DNA from: Diospyros lotus
Lineage: Eukaryota; Streptophyta; Magnoliopsida; Ericales; Ebenaceae
Direction: 5' to 3'
NCBI RefSeq assembly: GCF_014633365.1
Contig: NC_068351.1
Location: 23,196,866-23,260,865 of the forward strand
DNA length: 64,000 bases
Shown here: one piece after another, positions 11,229 through 23,559 of the stretch
Layout of the letters: each line of letters starts with the position of its first letter
Position numbering within the stretch: position 1 is the stretch's first letter
The notes under the pieces: generated by a model
Told to the model about the DNA's origin: nothing
Seen by the model: only the letters and a program-made list of their open reading frames with translations
Database searches by the model: none
Made by a program: the position numbers and the translations under genes

Positions 11229-11943
11229 ATATCGACGTTTAGAATCAGCCGACCGTAATTCGTAGGCTCGCAATGAATAAATAAGTCGAAATACAAGGAA
11301 GAACAAAATAGAATGAACACAAAGAATTTTTACATGGTTCGGCTAGAACGGTGCCTACTCAACGACTATCTTTTGAGTATTCCAGCAGAGTAATAGTATG
11401 TTATCCTTCTTGTCTCTCTTACAATGGTATTTTTTGACCCCTATTTATAGTGAGGGGTGTTTACAATTACATAATTTTTAAGAGTGGAAAAGTGACACCA
11501 TGGGGACAAAATGTCCTTATCAATTCCATAAAATCGGGAGTGGGCTCCGTATTATCAGTGATTCGATTTGCCTCACATAAAGTGAGTGGGTCCCTTCCTC
11601 TAGTTGTTCCACATTCTTGTTATTATGCAAGCTGAATAGTTTAACCGGTGAGCTGTACGGTTAGGCTAGCGAGCTAGAAGTATCGCTAAGGAGCTTGTTG
11701 GTCATATCGCTAAGAGTTCGCTGGAAGCCTTGCTGGGAGCTTGTTGGGTATATCGCTGAGAGCCCGCTGGAAGCCTTGCTGAGAGCTCGTTGGGAGTTCA
11801 CTTAGTTTTTCAGTCTAAGCTCGGTTTTAGCGATGTGTGAGCTTATTCTGATGAGCACGGGCCTATTGAGCTTCAGGAGATTGGGCCGACCCATTGGGTC
11901 GAATCTAGCCCATAAGGAATAGTATGAAAAATACCCATAACAA
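11229..11943 (-). mobile_element. 5' LTR of the minus-strand Tat element
   Basis: On the minus strand the LTR starts TGTTATGGGTATT (near 11943), has a TATA box ACTATAAATAGGGG (plus-strand mirror near 11441-11454) and ends just before the primer-binding site at 11226. A run of short repeats around 'agctcgctgg' lies at about 11650-11800 in U3. The 3' end lacks a clean CA, so the border may be off by a few bases. No partner LTR is present because the element is truncated. Confidence 0.65.
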
Positions 11944-12973
11944 CTTGTTTTTTAAGAATGTATTAGAAAATTTCACTGCATAGCCGTTATTGTCAGGATT
12001 GCGATGGCCATTATTCTACGTGATTTGCATGCCAACTAATATTGCAAATTAAGCTTCAAGCTAAAGTGATCAATTTCATTTTTACGTGCAATTCCCCCTC
12101 TCCTAACCTTCTTCCGTTGTATTTGTAAAGCCCCGGTTGAACTACTCAACGTTAAGCCTATTTATTAATGGTCAGACTAGACTAGATCCAAGAACCACAC
12201 CCCAATTGACCAAAATCAATCTGATCTTTAATTGGGAATACGTGAAACCTAAACCAGATCATTATTAGATCTGAATCCATCAAACCAAACAAGATCGGAT
12301 ATAACCCAAATCCGAATGAATCAAACAAGATCGGATATAACCCAAATCCGAATTCCATAGCCAGGCATAGTTGACGTATATGCTTAAGACACAGACAGAA
12401 TTAACAAGAGAGTTTGCTGCTAACTCAATTAATTGCACTGAATGTTGAAGTTGAAGCATAGATATATAATATATATAATATAATAATACAACCACCCAAA
12501 TCCCAACTCTCTGAAAACCATAAAGATATAATATGGCAGCACAGCAGCTGTATTGGCAAATGGCATTTCTTCGCTTACTACTGATGTTAAAATAATATGC
12601 ATGCTGCATTCATTCACATCTCACAGCTGGTGCCACAATGACAGTCGTGCGCGCGCAAACCAAATAAATTGTTAATCTTTAAAAAAAGGGTGCTGTTCTA
12701 ATGGATTAATTCTTGTGAATACAATAATACGATGGAGAAGGTATTTAATTTGTAATTACAATCCAACCATAATTCCTTATCCAACAAGTTACTATGCTTC
12801 TAAAGACGGGAAAAATTTGCAACATCCGAACCGACCAGAAGAGAAAACGAAAAAAAAAGATATATATATATATGTATATGTATATGTAAAGACCTAGATG
12901 AAAACAGGCAAGGAGCAAGAAGAAAAGAGTGAGGTGAGAAGAAACAAAAGCTTCCATACACTACTCTCCCCTA
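11944..12973. other. Spacer and 3' flank of the LONGIFOLIA-like gene
   Basis: It contains the probable 3' UTR and terminator region of the gene ending at 12974 (minus strand), an AT repeat near 12861-12890 and a 36-bp direct duplication at 12291. No ORF with any family signature was seen. Confidence 0.5.
12291..12355. repeat. 36-bp tandem duplication
   Basis: The segment beginning AAGATCGGATATAACCC occurs at 12291 and again at 12327, nearly identical. It lies 3' of the LONGIFOLIA-like gene. Confidence 0.85.
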
Positions 12974-15900
12974 TTATGCAAATAGCTTCCTGCAACGCCT
13001 ACCTGGCTTGGTTTGGCGGCCCGCTGCCTCGCCATGAACAACCTCGTTGACCAAATCTTTGAATATCAGCCTCTCGACATCCAATCCTATTCCAGAGATT
13101 TCGTCATGCAAGTCGGTCCAACTCCCTGACCAGCGCATCACATCCTCCCTCACGATGCTTTTCAAGCTGTCGTCCTCGTCCTCTAAGCCGTGCTCAAATT
13201 TGTTAGCTCGAAGATGCTCTATCTCTGAACATAATTCTTTCAGAAGCTTTTGCGCATTTAGAGATTTCCTTGTGAGCTTGCAGGGCTTCATCCATGGCTC
13301 AGGAGAAGCCTTTTCTGAAACTAACTTCAGCACTAGAATCTCATTGACAGCATCAAATAGGAGCTTGCGGTGCTGTTTTTCGCTGTCGGGCTTATTCACA
13401 TGGACAACATTTCCAATGCCACATTCTTCCTTGTGTTGACTGCTTGCCTTGGTCTGTTCCAAGACCAAGAATAACTCTGGGTTGATTGGGTGACCAGATG
13501 AATGAAGCTGAAATGTTGCCAGGCTTGAATCAAGATCCCTGAGGAGGAGACCTGAAGCTAACAATATCTCAGATATGTATCTGTGGTCTGTGTTCGTGTT
13601 CTCACATAGAGACGCAATATAATCTGTCTGTGCTTCATTATGGCTCGAGTTCAGTCGTCTAAGCTTCTGCACCAAGTGCTCAATATCCGCTAGTTTCTTG
13701 CGACTAACCTTGGACTGAAGACTGGAACCTGTGCTGTTAGGCATGAGATTCTCCACCGAGTCTGATTGATCCCTATTGCAACTTTCATTAGAATTCATGG
13801 TCCCATCATCTGTTAGAAAAAAACAAACAAGTGAGTTATGGAAAATGAAACATAGAATGTGCTTTCTGACAGGACAAAATCCTCAAAGGAAACCTAATAT
13901 AATTGCTTTTTCGGCATTCTTCTCTCTTGAGTGGTCTCTTAATGGCAGAAGATATCTAATCTAGTTGAGTTCCTTAAAAGACTATATTCTAGGTTATGAA
14001 GAACAGCACAACTGCCGTGGACAGCATAAAAGCATGATGAAGATGATGATTGGTTTTCCTCCAGCTTAGGGTCATACTTATCATTCACCAGGTGGGGTAA
14101 ATAGACATTCTTTTGTCCAGATTTTTTGAGAATTTGTGTCCCTACTTACCAGAGAGAGAGAGAAAGAGTTTGCATCCCACCACAGTGCCTCACATCTACT
14201 ATCAATGACTAACTTGTCTGCATGTGTAACAAAAATATGAGCATATGCCCACGGTGTATTTGATTTCCCTACATAGTACAGATAACCTACTTGCACCAAA
14301 TCACATATACAACTCCAAAATTACAGCTAAAACAAGCAGTCTTTTTCACATCCTTGAGGTTTCCCTTGGAAAGTTAGATGTCCATATGATTGAACTTAGT
14401 GATACTTCAAGATAATAGTGATGAAGGTTCAGTTCCTCCCATCACAGCAAGGTTATATCACAACTCACAAGAGCCAAATATACTAGCATATTAATTAGTG
14501 GTTGACCAGTTGTCAGAAAAGTCCATTTGACTAGAAGTTCAAGCATCATATACAACCAAGTTTCAGAAATTCAGTGGTGATTGAATAGCAATGTGTTTTT
14601 AGTCACAGCCAATCAAACAATCTTAGGGAAGCAAAATATTACCTTTGAAGGCATCTGATATTTGTTTCACAGGAGAAGCAGCATCCTCCCCATACATCGT
14701 GTCATCAAGTACAGAGACAGGACTAGGATGTTCAGGGGCAACTGAAGGAAATTCGGCCGCTGGCGCATCCTCACTTATCCTTGGAGCTAATCTCTAAAAT
14801 AACATAATTAAACTGGTCACTATATATATCAACATAATTGAACAAATAGAAAAGATAAGAAAATCAAACATACCTTTTGAACTAAGGTAGACGAGGAGTT
14901 CTTGGCAGCTTTCACAGATGGACTCCGGCTGCCATTGGTCTCAGCACAGTGTTCCGAACTGGTAACTTCTATCTCTATCCCTGAGTCTGAGAAAATACTC
15001 CCATCCGATTGCACAGAAATGTCATTCTCTGGGTTATTCAAATTCCTTGCATCGCTGCTAATCTCACTCAATTGGTCATCACTCTGCCGCAAGTTCACTG
15101 ATTTTGGTCTACGTTTCGCACTTGGGGAACCTGACTCCTGTTGCTGCTTGCTGGGCTGCCTTCTTGATTTACTGGAATCAGGAGAGATTGGTGGCCGAGA
15201 ACGCTTCTCCAGCTCAAGCTTCTTCTGTTGCAATCTTGGGCTCACAGAGCCTGAGCTCTTCAACGCACTTGTAGTACTCTCTTTGGGCAACTGTAGAGAC
15301 AATGATGCAATTTGTGTGGATTTTAAAGTTCTGTTGTTGGTTCTTTTACTACCTGTTGAATTGACAGCATTTTCATTGAAACTGGTCTTTGAAGTATGTT
15401 CTTTTTTTGTCTGGTTATTAACTGAACTTTTTCTACCATCTGCAGAGTACCTGCCCCTGTGTTTGGGTAGATCTGATAAGCGATCAATTGGGATTACTGA
15501 AGAAGCAGGAATGCCAGATTTCTCAACAAGTTTTGCTGGTTTCATGATCACAATTGGATCGAAGCTCCTCAAACTATTAGCTCCCTTACTTTTGGAGTTA
15601 CCAACATGATCATTTTGTGACTTTTGTAGCTTTACTGATCTACCACTGACATGAAGACTTGAATATCTTGGCTGATGGTCTCTTTGTGATCTGAAATCTG
15701 AATCATGCTCCTCTCTACTGCTCTCTAGGAGCCCCTTTGCCTGCATGGCTTCCAGTATCTGTTTAAGGGCTCTGAGATCCTTTCCAGCTTGAGAGAACTC
15801 AAAATCCTTCAACCTTTTATCAATTTCACTATAAACAGAAGGAAAGGAGTTACTAGCCCTTGTTGGAGGTTTTGGATGCCTAAAAGCTGGTCTCTGAGAA

Positions 15901-18031
15901 GCTTGGGTGCCATCAACCTGCTTCCAAGGAGCTGGTTCAACTGGAAACCTTGAAATTGGCTTTATGGCTGATTCAGGTTTTCTCCAACGAGGTGAAGCAG
16001 GTTCCCTTGACAAACTACGTGGAGAACTAGATATTTGGATTGGTTGGCATGGATCACTTGATTTTAATGTTCTCAAAAAGGGATCAGAATCCTCAACTGG
16101 GTTTCTTTTGATCAATCCTATTCGACTGTCATTAGCCAAGGCAGCATCTGGCAGTGTTTCTAACCCCATTAGCTTAGCTACAACACTGGGAGGTCGTGCC
16201 TGAATTCCAGAAATTTGCTGACCTCCCTGAATTCCAGAAATTTGCTGCAGCACTGGCATCCTGTCATTGGAGTTGCCACCATCTCCCTGTGAATTTCTCA
16301 CAAGAAAGTTTGATTTTGAATCAGAGTTCAAACTTCGCATTGAATCCTCCCTACCATCCAATGATAGTCTTGGACGTTCTTTAAGCTTCAGTGTTGATTT
16401 GTAGTTATCTCGTGATTCAAAGGACAACCAATTTAGTTCCCTTCCATCATAAGAAAACCGAGGAGCATCCTTTGTTACTGAAAACCGAGACTCGTCTTTT
16501 GAATCTCTAGATTCATTGAAATATGAAGGTGATTCTCGAAGTTTGGAAAGAACCCTGAGAGACTCTTTGATATCAGAAGGAAAATTTTGCTTTCCATTGA
16601 AGCCCATGCTGCAAGACCCATCACCAGATGCAGAGAACTGCAGAGGCTTTGGGGAATCTTTATACTTGGCAATTTGATCAACTGATTGTCCTTTGGTTGT
16701 AGTTTTTACTGATAGTCCCCGGGCTTCTCTGTACATGGAGTCCTTGACCACATCACGGAGATCAAGGGATTGCCTCCCAAATTGTGGAGAGGCACTTGAT
16801 TGGCTCATTGCAGGGTCCCTTGAAGGAGTTTCAGGAAAAATGATTCGGTCAAAGGATAAGGGTTCTGGTTGAGCTGCCCTGTTACAGTCTAGAGAAGAGA
16901 AGGATGATGAACGAGAGGAAGATGAGAAAGAGGCCCGGGATGATTCAGTGGAGACTCTTTGTTTCTCATTGATAGTTTTGTTTGCATCCTTTTGATCCTG
17001 CATTTAGAAGTTCTATACTCAGATTCCAACACTACTAGCAACTAAGAGTAGTAAAAATAATAGGTTTACATTCACAGCTGAAAATAATTTCTGGTTCAAA
17101 AATAAAAATATATAGTTAACACTAGGGGAGTGGACAGCATCAGCTCAGCACACAACACAAGAATTTAACATTTTGTTGGGAGAAAAATGAAGGCAGGAAA
17201 AAAAATATTCCATGCAACACTAAGCATATATTATCATTTTATGATGACTTAGAAGTCTTGACAATATTTACACATGTATATGTTGCACATCATAAACATA
17301 TATAAGTGAAATATCAAGTTAGCACAATCTGCAAACAGAGATTATGCTTACTATGCAAGACAGTGAATATATATTATACGCATGTTCATAAATGCATGTA
17401 GTTTAAAACTCATAAACATTTTATATATTTTCAGGAATTTCTTAGAAAATGGCATTAAGTTCTTGCCTCTGCTGTTGAAGGATGGTATACACCATTAGAC
17501 TCAATTGAATACTTGAAGGGAGAAATACCTGCAAACAAAAATCAATAAAGTTAATTTTCAATTATGATATAAATGATAGGGAATCAGCATCTCAAAAATA
17601 CAACATAAAAAAGAGACAAAAAGTAAAAATTCACTAAGAATCAAGTTGAGATCACTCAATGCCAATATAAGAATACAAAATTTATACATAAGTACCGTAT
17701 TCAACACAAAAAAGATAATGGAACTATATTGGAAGATCAGTACAAGAGATCAATCTCACACATACTAACCATTTAAGTTCTATGAAATACGGTGGATTTT
17801 AACAGTCCAATTGAGGACAATTGACGTTCGAAATACAATTAAAAACCAACTAAAACAGTGTCCAATTAGAGGATTACCAGAAGGGAGCCTCTTGGGGCTG
17901 TGGCTGGTGATGCGCCTGCTAGATATGATGTGATCCCGATCAAAGAGTTGAAAAATCCCAGTCATGCATCCTATTTGTTTTTGCAAATCCGGGTTGTCAT
18001 CTGTTAATGAATGTAAAAGTTTTGCAGCCAT
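12974..18031 (-). CDS. LNG1/2-like: LONGIFOLIA/TRM1-2-like protein, five coding exons
   Basis: The minus-strand exons are 18031-17878, 17528-17467, 16997-14874, 14793-14643 and 13809-12974. Intron phases agree at every junction (1, 0, 0, 1), and the joined frame encodes 1108 residues ending in a stop. Residues 1-51 carry the conserved N-terminus (MAAKLLHSLTDDNP..., QIGCMTGIFQLFDR). A Ser-rich basic region follows. The VAKLMGLE motif lies near 345-352 and a helical segment (YSEIDKRLKDFEF..., RALKQILEAM) near 461-490. The C-terminus (about 905-1098) is a DUF4378-type domain with YISEILLASGLL and DVERLIFKDLVNEVV. In Arabidopsis this family (TON1-recruiting motif proteins) binds microtubules and promotes longitudinal cell elongation. 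Nothing looks broken, and the length fits woody-plant members. The second intron has a GC donor. The only doubt is the exact start, chosen at the conserved MAAKLL. Confidence 0.92.
16201..16247 (-). repeat. In-frame 27-bp duplication in the LONGIFOLIA-like gene
   Basis: A 27-bp unit beginning TGAATTCCAGAAATTTGC (plus strand) is present at 16201 and again at 16228. It encodes a repeated QQISGIQ-GG peptide just before the VAKLMGLE motif and keeps the frame. Confidence 0.9.
16998..17466 (-). other. Candidate GC-AG intron (intron 2 of the LONGIFOLIA-like gene)
   Basis: Exon 2 (17528-17467) is read in frame after exon 1 and ends ACAGCAGAG. The next bases are GCAAGA, a good match to the GC-donor consensus AG|GCAAG. 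Continuing in frame meets TAA within three codons, and no in-phase GT donor was found. Joining to the acceptor TAAATGCAG|GAT at 16998/16997 restores the frame exactly and leads into the expected family sequence (KQRVSTESSRASF). Confidence 0.75.
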
Positions 18032-18095
18032 TTTTGCCCTTCTCTTGAGATATTCAAATTCCCAGCCTCGAAATCTCAATCACCCTTCCTAGTTC

Positions 18096-18827
18096 CTGTA
18101 AATGGTTGAACTTCAGATTCAATCACCAGAAAGAATTATCTCATACTATTTACTAGCTACTCCAGAACTAATTTTTCACAGCACTGTGAACATGCTACAA
18201 TGAAACTAAGATGATTTTGTAGTAAACCAAGCAGGATTTCATGGTCCTGAAGATCACACAAAGTCATCTGGAACCAAATCTAATTCCCTTCTTTTCTCTC
18301 CTTAATTTCCTTCCAAATATATGCAAAAATTGAACCCCCAAATGAAGCTTTTTTCTGAACTCCAAAGCCTTGTAACAGCATCCCACTATCCATATTGATG
18401 CAATTACACAAATCAAAATACCTATTGTTGCAACTTAAATGCGTCACGGATGCCCCAAAGACCAAATTAACAATGTAATAAAAGGTCAAGAACAATAAAC
18501 TTGGGCATCCTATCAATACTCACCAAACCACAATTTCCTATTTTGCAACTAAAAACCCCAAAGCTCATGAAGTTTTTCGGTGAGGATAAGGTTATCCATA
18601 CACACGCACACAAACAAACGAAGTCGGAAATTCTTATTTTGTTGAAAATCAAGGCAAACGAGAAGAATAGAAGATGCCCAGGAAAAAAAAAAAAAAACAA
18701 AAAGAAACCCTTAATATAAGAAATCGGAAGTAGTGTGATTGGGTTATGAGAAAATGAAGGAGAGAATGGAAGCAAGCAAGCAAGTAGCCATAATTTGCAA
18801 TCTGAAAGCAAAAGCAACAAACAGTAC
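18096..18827 (-). other. Probable 5'-leader intron of the LONGIFOLIA-like gene
   Basis: On the minus strand a donor TTCAAG|GTACTG (exon end 18828) and an acceptor CATTTACAG|GAAC (exon resumes 18095) bracket 732 bp, just upstream of the start codon at 18031. A leader intron is common in this family, but this is inferred from splice-site quality only. Confidence 0.5.
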
Positions 18828-18910
18828 CTTGAATTGCAATCTGAAAGAACCGCGCGACGAAGCATAAGTGCAGATCCAGGAAGGGATGTCTTGGCATATG
18901 ACTTCGTTTA

Positions 18911-18987
18911 TTTGTTGCCAGAGAAAGAGAAGAGAAGAGACAGACGAGACGAGGAGAGAAGCAGACGAGGAAGGAAAGACAGCGCAG
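18911..18987 (-). promoter_or_regulatory. Pyrimidine-rich leader/core-promoter patch
   Basis: On the minus strand this is a nearly pure CT tract directly upstream of the inferred first leader exon, like the Y patches and CT-rich 5' UTRs of plant promoters. No clear TATA box was seen nearby. Confidence 0.4.
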
Positions 18988-19729
18988 ATAGTAGCGTGTG
19001 ATATCTGGATGGTCGCGTCGTATGTGTTATTACTGTTGGAACATTATCAATCAATCATATCGGGGGGCCATGGAGTTGGCAACAAGATGGATTAAATTTT
19101 CATGGGTAACGCTCAGAGAAATACTTTATTGGTGATAAATATATTTTATTTAAAAATAATTCAGATATCTTTATTATATTTTAATCAAATTTTCAGGCAC
19201 ATTTACTAAATGCTAATAAATATATTGTAATTTAAAATATTTTATCAATCAATCCATAAAATTATTTTAAATATATATAAAAAATACAAGCATTACATTT
19301 TATATAAAAATAAAATACATTTATTATTTTTAAATAATTACGCCATCACCCAATTTATATTAGCTACTATTTTTGGTTTTTTTCCTGCTCCCTTAAGAGA
19401 GAGAGGGAGAGAGAGAGAGTAGGGGATGTAAATGGAGGCGTTTTCTCACACTTGCATGTGGTATGATTATGTGGGTGGGGCTGCCGTTGTCTGCATGGCA
19501 TGTGACTTGTCAGTTAAGAATTTAGAAAAATAAATAAACTCATATATATAGAGAGATACATATAGAGAGAGAAGAGGGGGCGGGGGCCGGCTCTAAAGGT
19601 AGGGGATCGAGACGGTCTTCTAAGGTCCCCAACGTAGAAGATTTCTCAAAAATTAAGTTTGAATTTTAAATATGTATTTAAAATACGTATTAAAATATAT
19701 AATTTATATTAATTTTATTTAAATTTAAT

Positions 19730-19800
19730 TGGTAAAGTGATGGGTCGTAAATTAAAATTTTCTTAGGTCATTGGTTCAAATCACTCTCTATTAGTACGTT
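19730..19800 (+). repeat. Possible SINE head with Pol III A and B boxes
   Basis: TGGTAAAGTGATGG (19730-19743) resembles a tRNA-type A box. GGTTCAAATCA (19773-19783) matches the B-box consensus at 10 of 11 positions, with a spacing of about 40 bp. It does not fold as a tRNA by eye. The tail and TSD were not resolved. Confidence 0.3.
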
Positions 19801-19810
19801 TGAATTTTTT

Positions 19811-19998
19811 TTATATTTTTAAATAATAAATACTAATCCCACAAATTTTATGAGAAAAATTAATGCTTTAGTGAAGTTTTCTATATTTTAATATTTGTTA
19901 AATAATAAATACCAATTTCATAAATTTTTGTAAGAAAAATTAATGTCTTAGTGAATTTTTTTATATTTTAATATTTTTTAAACAATAAATATCATTCC
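19811..19998. repeat. 80-bp tandem repeat, 2.3 copies
   Basis: A unit containing AAATAATAAATAC and a GAAAAATTAATG motif recurs at offsets of 79 and 80 bp (19821, 19900, 19980). Confidence 0.8.
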
Positions 19999-22900
19999 TT
20001 TACTTAGGGCTCCAAAATCTCATTGACCCTGAGGGAGAGAGGCCATTCAGCACCATCCACATTCCAAATTCCTTCTCGAAAGTACGCTTATTAGCTAAGC
20101 TTAAATTAATATAACTTTCTTCTATTTCTTCCTCTACCCTTTAAAAAATTAAAAACATTACTTCAACACTTAATTTCAACATTCAGAGTGACATTCTATA
20201 TTAATATATATATTTATATATTAATATAACACATAATACAATATAATAATACATCAAAACACAAATATCATTCTAAATGTCAAAGTGAAGTGTTGAAATA
20301 GCATTTATTTTATAGTAAAAAGCAATAAATTTTTTAAAGTACAAAGATAAACTTGGTATTAATTAATTAAAACTACCTTTCCAGAGACATTTGGTGCAAT
20401 AGGGTTGAATTTTATTTTAGTGATATACATTAATTATTTGAAAAATAAAATAAAATAAAATTAGCGTGCCAACGTGTGAAATGCATGCATGGCTGTTGTT
20501 GATCAAATACCTAGCACGAGAAAAAAGACTTAATTGCTCTCATGGATATAATTTAGCAGAAGAGACCGTACATGAGTTAGAATCTAAGAAGTCCTAGACG
20601 GTGCCACTATATAGACCATGACGAGTCCTCTGTTCGAATCTCGTTATTTGGGTTTCGTAATTAACTCTTTCTATAAAAATCTTAGATTGAGCTGTGAGAA
20701 CCCTTAAAGACAAGGGTTTCACCATTAGGAACCTATGGAAAAAGACCTAATTAATAAATTTAAGTGGTGGGTTGCAATAAATGGCCTGCTGGCTGTACTT
20801 TGACGCCAACTTGCACAAGTATGTTATGACTCAATTACACCCTTTAAAAAGGGTTTTTAAACTTACAAATGGACCACTTCCATTTAATTACGTTCGTTGT
20901 CAACTTCAACCCTTAATTTGTCATATTTTATTTATATATTATTATTATATATATATATATACCAATAATGTGGTTGCTATATACTAAACTGATCTTGAAG
21001 TTGCTTCCTTCATCTTTTAGGGTATGGCTGCCATTGTACTAGATTTTTAGGTTTAAGCTCAAACTTGAGATGGCGAACGACGTGAAGAGCGAAAACTGGA
21101 TATGATTGTCCCTTTGGCTAATGATTCATAGTGATTTGTCATATATGGATAATGAGAAAAGAAAAAGAAAAGAGGGAAAAAAATGATGGGGACGTTGATA
21201 GAAGAAGACAAAGGGATAGAGGAAGAAACAGGGCAGCGGGGCACATGCATAAAGTGGAAAGGGTATGTATGTACGTAGGACGTGGGCGTGCCTCAACTCT
21301 TAAGGGCAGCCCCAGCAGCAGCCAACCCCTTTTTCCTTTCCAATCATCATATCCTATATATCTTCCCAAACAGGACTTAATAGTCCTACTTTTCACGCGC
21401 GCCCTCCCCCACTCAAAATCATGTTACTCGCATGTAAAATGATATTCTAATAATACAACTTCCATTATGCATCAATTATATGATCCCATTGCTTTTTGTT
21501 ATAATAATCTCTTTTTTTTTTTTCTCAAAAGAATTGGTATGGTCTGAAGCCAAGACACGTGCATATTGAAATGCAAGTTCTAATCTCTAATCCTATTATC
21601 TCTTTAGATAGTATTTATTAAAATAAATAATATAAAAAAATATTAAAATAAAATTAAAATATAAAATTATCAAGATAAGAGTGAGAAACATTCTAAGATT
21701 TCTATCAGATTATTTGTTAAATTTTTTAAAATTCGTTAATAATTGTACTTTTTTCATATGTTTTTTTAAATGCACATAATAATATCGAGATGAAAGTCTT
21801 TTACCAAAATATTTTTATTATTAAATTCATTCAAAATTGTATGTTAATATCAACAAAAAATTTATGATTAAAATAGTATTTTACGATTAAGTTGAATTGT
21901 CAAAAAATTAAAATTAAAATTAAAATTAGTGTTTTATTTTCTAAATTCATGCTTAAAAATAAATTCTAAAAAGACTCAAAAAATAGAAATAATTCCACTC
22001 AGATAATTAAAAATTGTCGAAACATATTTTTATAATAGATAATAAAATATAAAATTGAATAAAATAATTTAAAAAATTGGTGAAAGGAATTTATATTAAA
22101 TAATAAAATATATAGAGAGATAAATTTAAATTTTAAACATCAGTGAAAGCAATAATGTCATTCAAATTTTAAAAATTATCAAAATATATGATAATTTAAA
22201 AATCTATTAAATCACACTAATTATAAGACTTAAATAAATAAATTCTTTTAAAACCAACCTTATTGTAAAAATAAGACTTAATAAATTTAAATTTAAAAAA
22301 TATATTAAATGATATTAATTATTCTAAAGGGACATATAAGTAATTAATGCTTATCTTTAAAATATCAGATAAATTTATCTGGAGGGAGATCAAATAAATT
22401 TATCTAAAAAAAGTCAGATAAGAGATCATATAAGACTTTTTTCTGAAAAAATCAAATAAGTTTAACAAATACGTTGAAAAGAAAAAACATCGAAATGCTT
22501 CCCATATATAACATTTTCCCCCTCATATCTTAGTAAACAAACACTACCTTAGTAGGTAAATTTAAACAAATCAATTTACATTACACTTAGTTGTTATTTA
22601 GAAAATCGATGATAATAATCTTTATTATATCTTAATAATAGTATTATAGGCCCATTTTTATTAATTAAACACGGCTGATATCAATAAGAGACCATCAAAC
22701 TTTAAATTATAGAATAAAATTACTCATGGGACTTAAAAACTAAAATCTCTCAGACAAATTAATAGTTTTTTTTTTAATGTGGCCAATTAAACTACCACAT
22801 CAATAATACATAAAAATTAAGGGTGACAGTTACAGATATACTTGATGTTTAATTAGTGGTAGGAGGAGTTAAAAACATTACCTTATGTTTAAAGTTGTGT

Positions 22901-23307
22901 GTTTGATTACTAATCCAATTAATTCTTGCATAATTCTACATGCTACATATATAGTCCTGTAATTTGATATATATATATAGCTAACAAAAAATTAAGTTAA
23001 AGGCTTGTCCATATCCAAACATGTAGGAAGAACATTACTAATTTTACTAATTTTGCAAATATATTACCTCATCTCGCTGTCAAGATATATGGTTCACTAT
23101 TAATGGTTTAAACTTGGGACCATATTAATTTAATTTTGCAAATATAAATTCACTATAAAATATGATATCATTTGGTTATGTACCAAATGTTGTGGCAAAG
23201 AGTAAGATAAATATTATTAATTTTCTAGAATGCAAATTATCTAAAATCTAAGCCTGATTGTGACCATATTAGGAGTCTTATATTTATCATAAGTGACAAA
23301 TACTTAT

Positions 23308-23343
23308 TTTCTAATCAGAGAAGTACTCTGATCTGATTAGAAA
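23308..23343. repeat. 12-bp perfect inverted repeat (hairpin)
   Basis: TTTCTAATCAGA (23308-23319) and TCTGATTAGAAA (23332-23343) are perfect complements around a 12-base loop. The hairpin lies just upstream of the Copia fragment and may be LTR material, since 'cctataaacac' follows. Confidence 0.85.
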
Positions 23344-23559
23344 TTAAGTGGGGTACTCCCTATAAACACATGTTGAGATGTGTCATATAAAATATATAGT
23401 AGTACATAGAAACATAGATTGTCTCTTGTTGACTCTCAACATGACATCTAGTAATATTCTCACATTGATTTTGTCCAAGTGTCTAAGTCTCTATTACAAG
23501 TATGGTGGTTTGCTCCCAGCCATTGATGTGATGTTGAGGGAAAAGCTCTCATGTGTGAT

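Larger units (their letters stand above)
19000..23280. other. AT-rich intergenic DNA
   Basis: There is no supportable gene in 4.3 kb. Contents noted are a GA microsatellite (19396-19420), GA/TA repeats near 19541-19575, a possible SINE head (19730-19800), an 80-bp tandem repeat (19811-19998) and a TA run near 20945-20960. Short frames around 20781-21442 have no domain or codon signature. Confidence 0.6.

Noticed and set aside
14902..15609. A 235-codon open frame on the plus strand
   Set aside because: It is antisense to exon 3 of the LONGIFOLIA-like gene, and its composition reflects the Ser-rich coding strand.
16996..17003. The ATG at 17003 as a start codon for a separate gene
   Set aside because: It lies in the last bases of an intron (TAAATGCAG acceptor). 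The true N-terminus is in upstream exons that join in frame.
18467..18865. A hydrophobic 132-codon frame
   Set aside because: It falls in the inferred leader and leader intron of the LONGIFOLIA-like gene and reads through T-rich sequence.
20560..20640. A possible tRNA because of a TGTTCGAATCT B-box-like motif
   Set aside because: No matching acceptor stem, A box or anticodon arm could be drawn.
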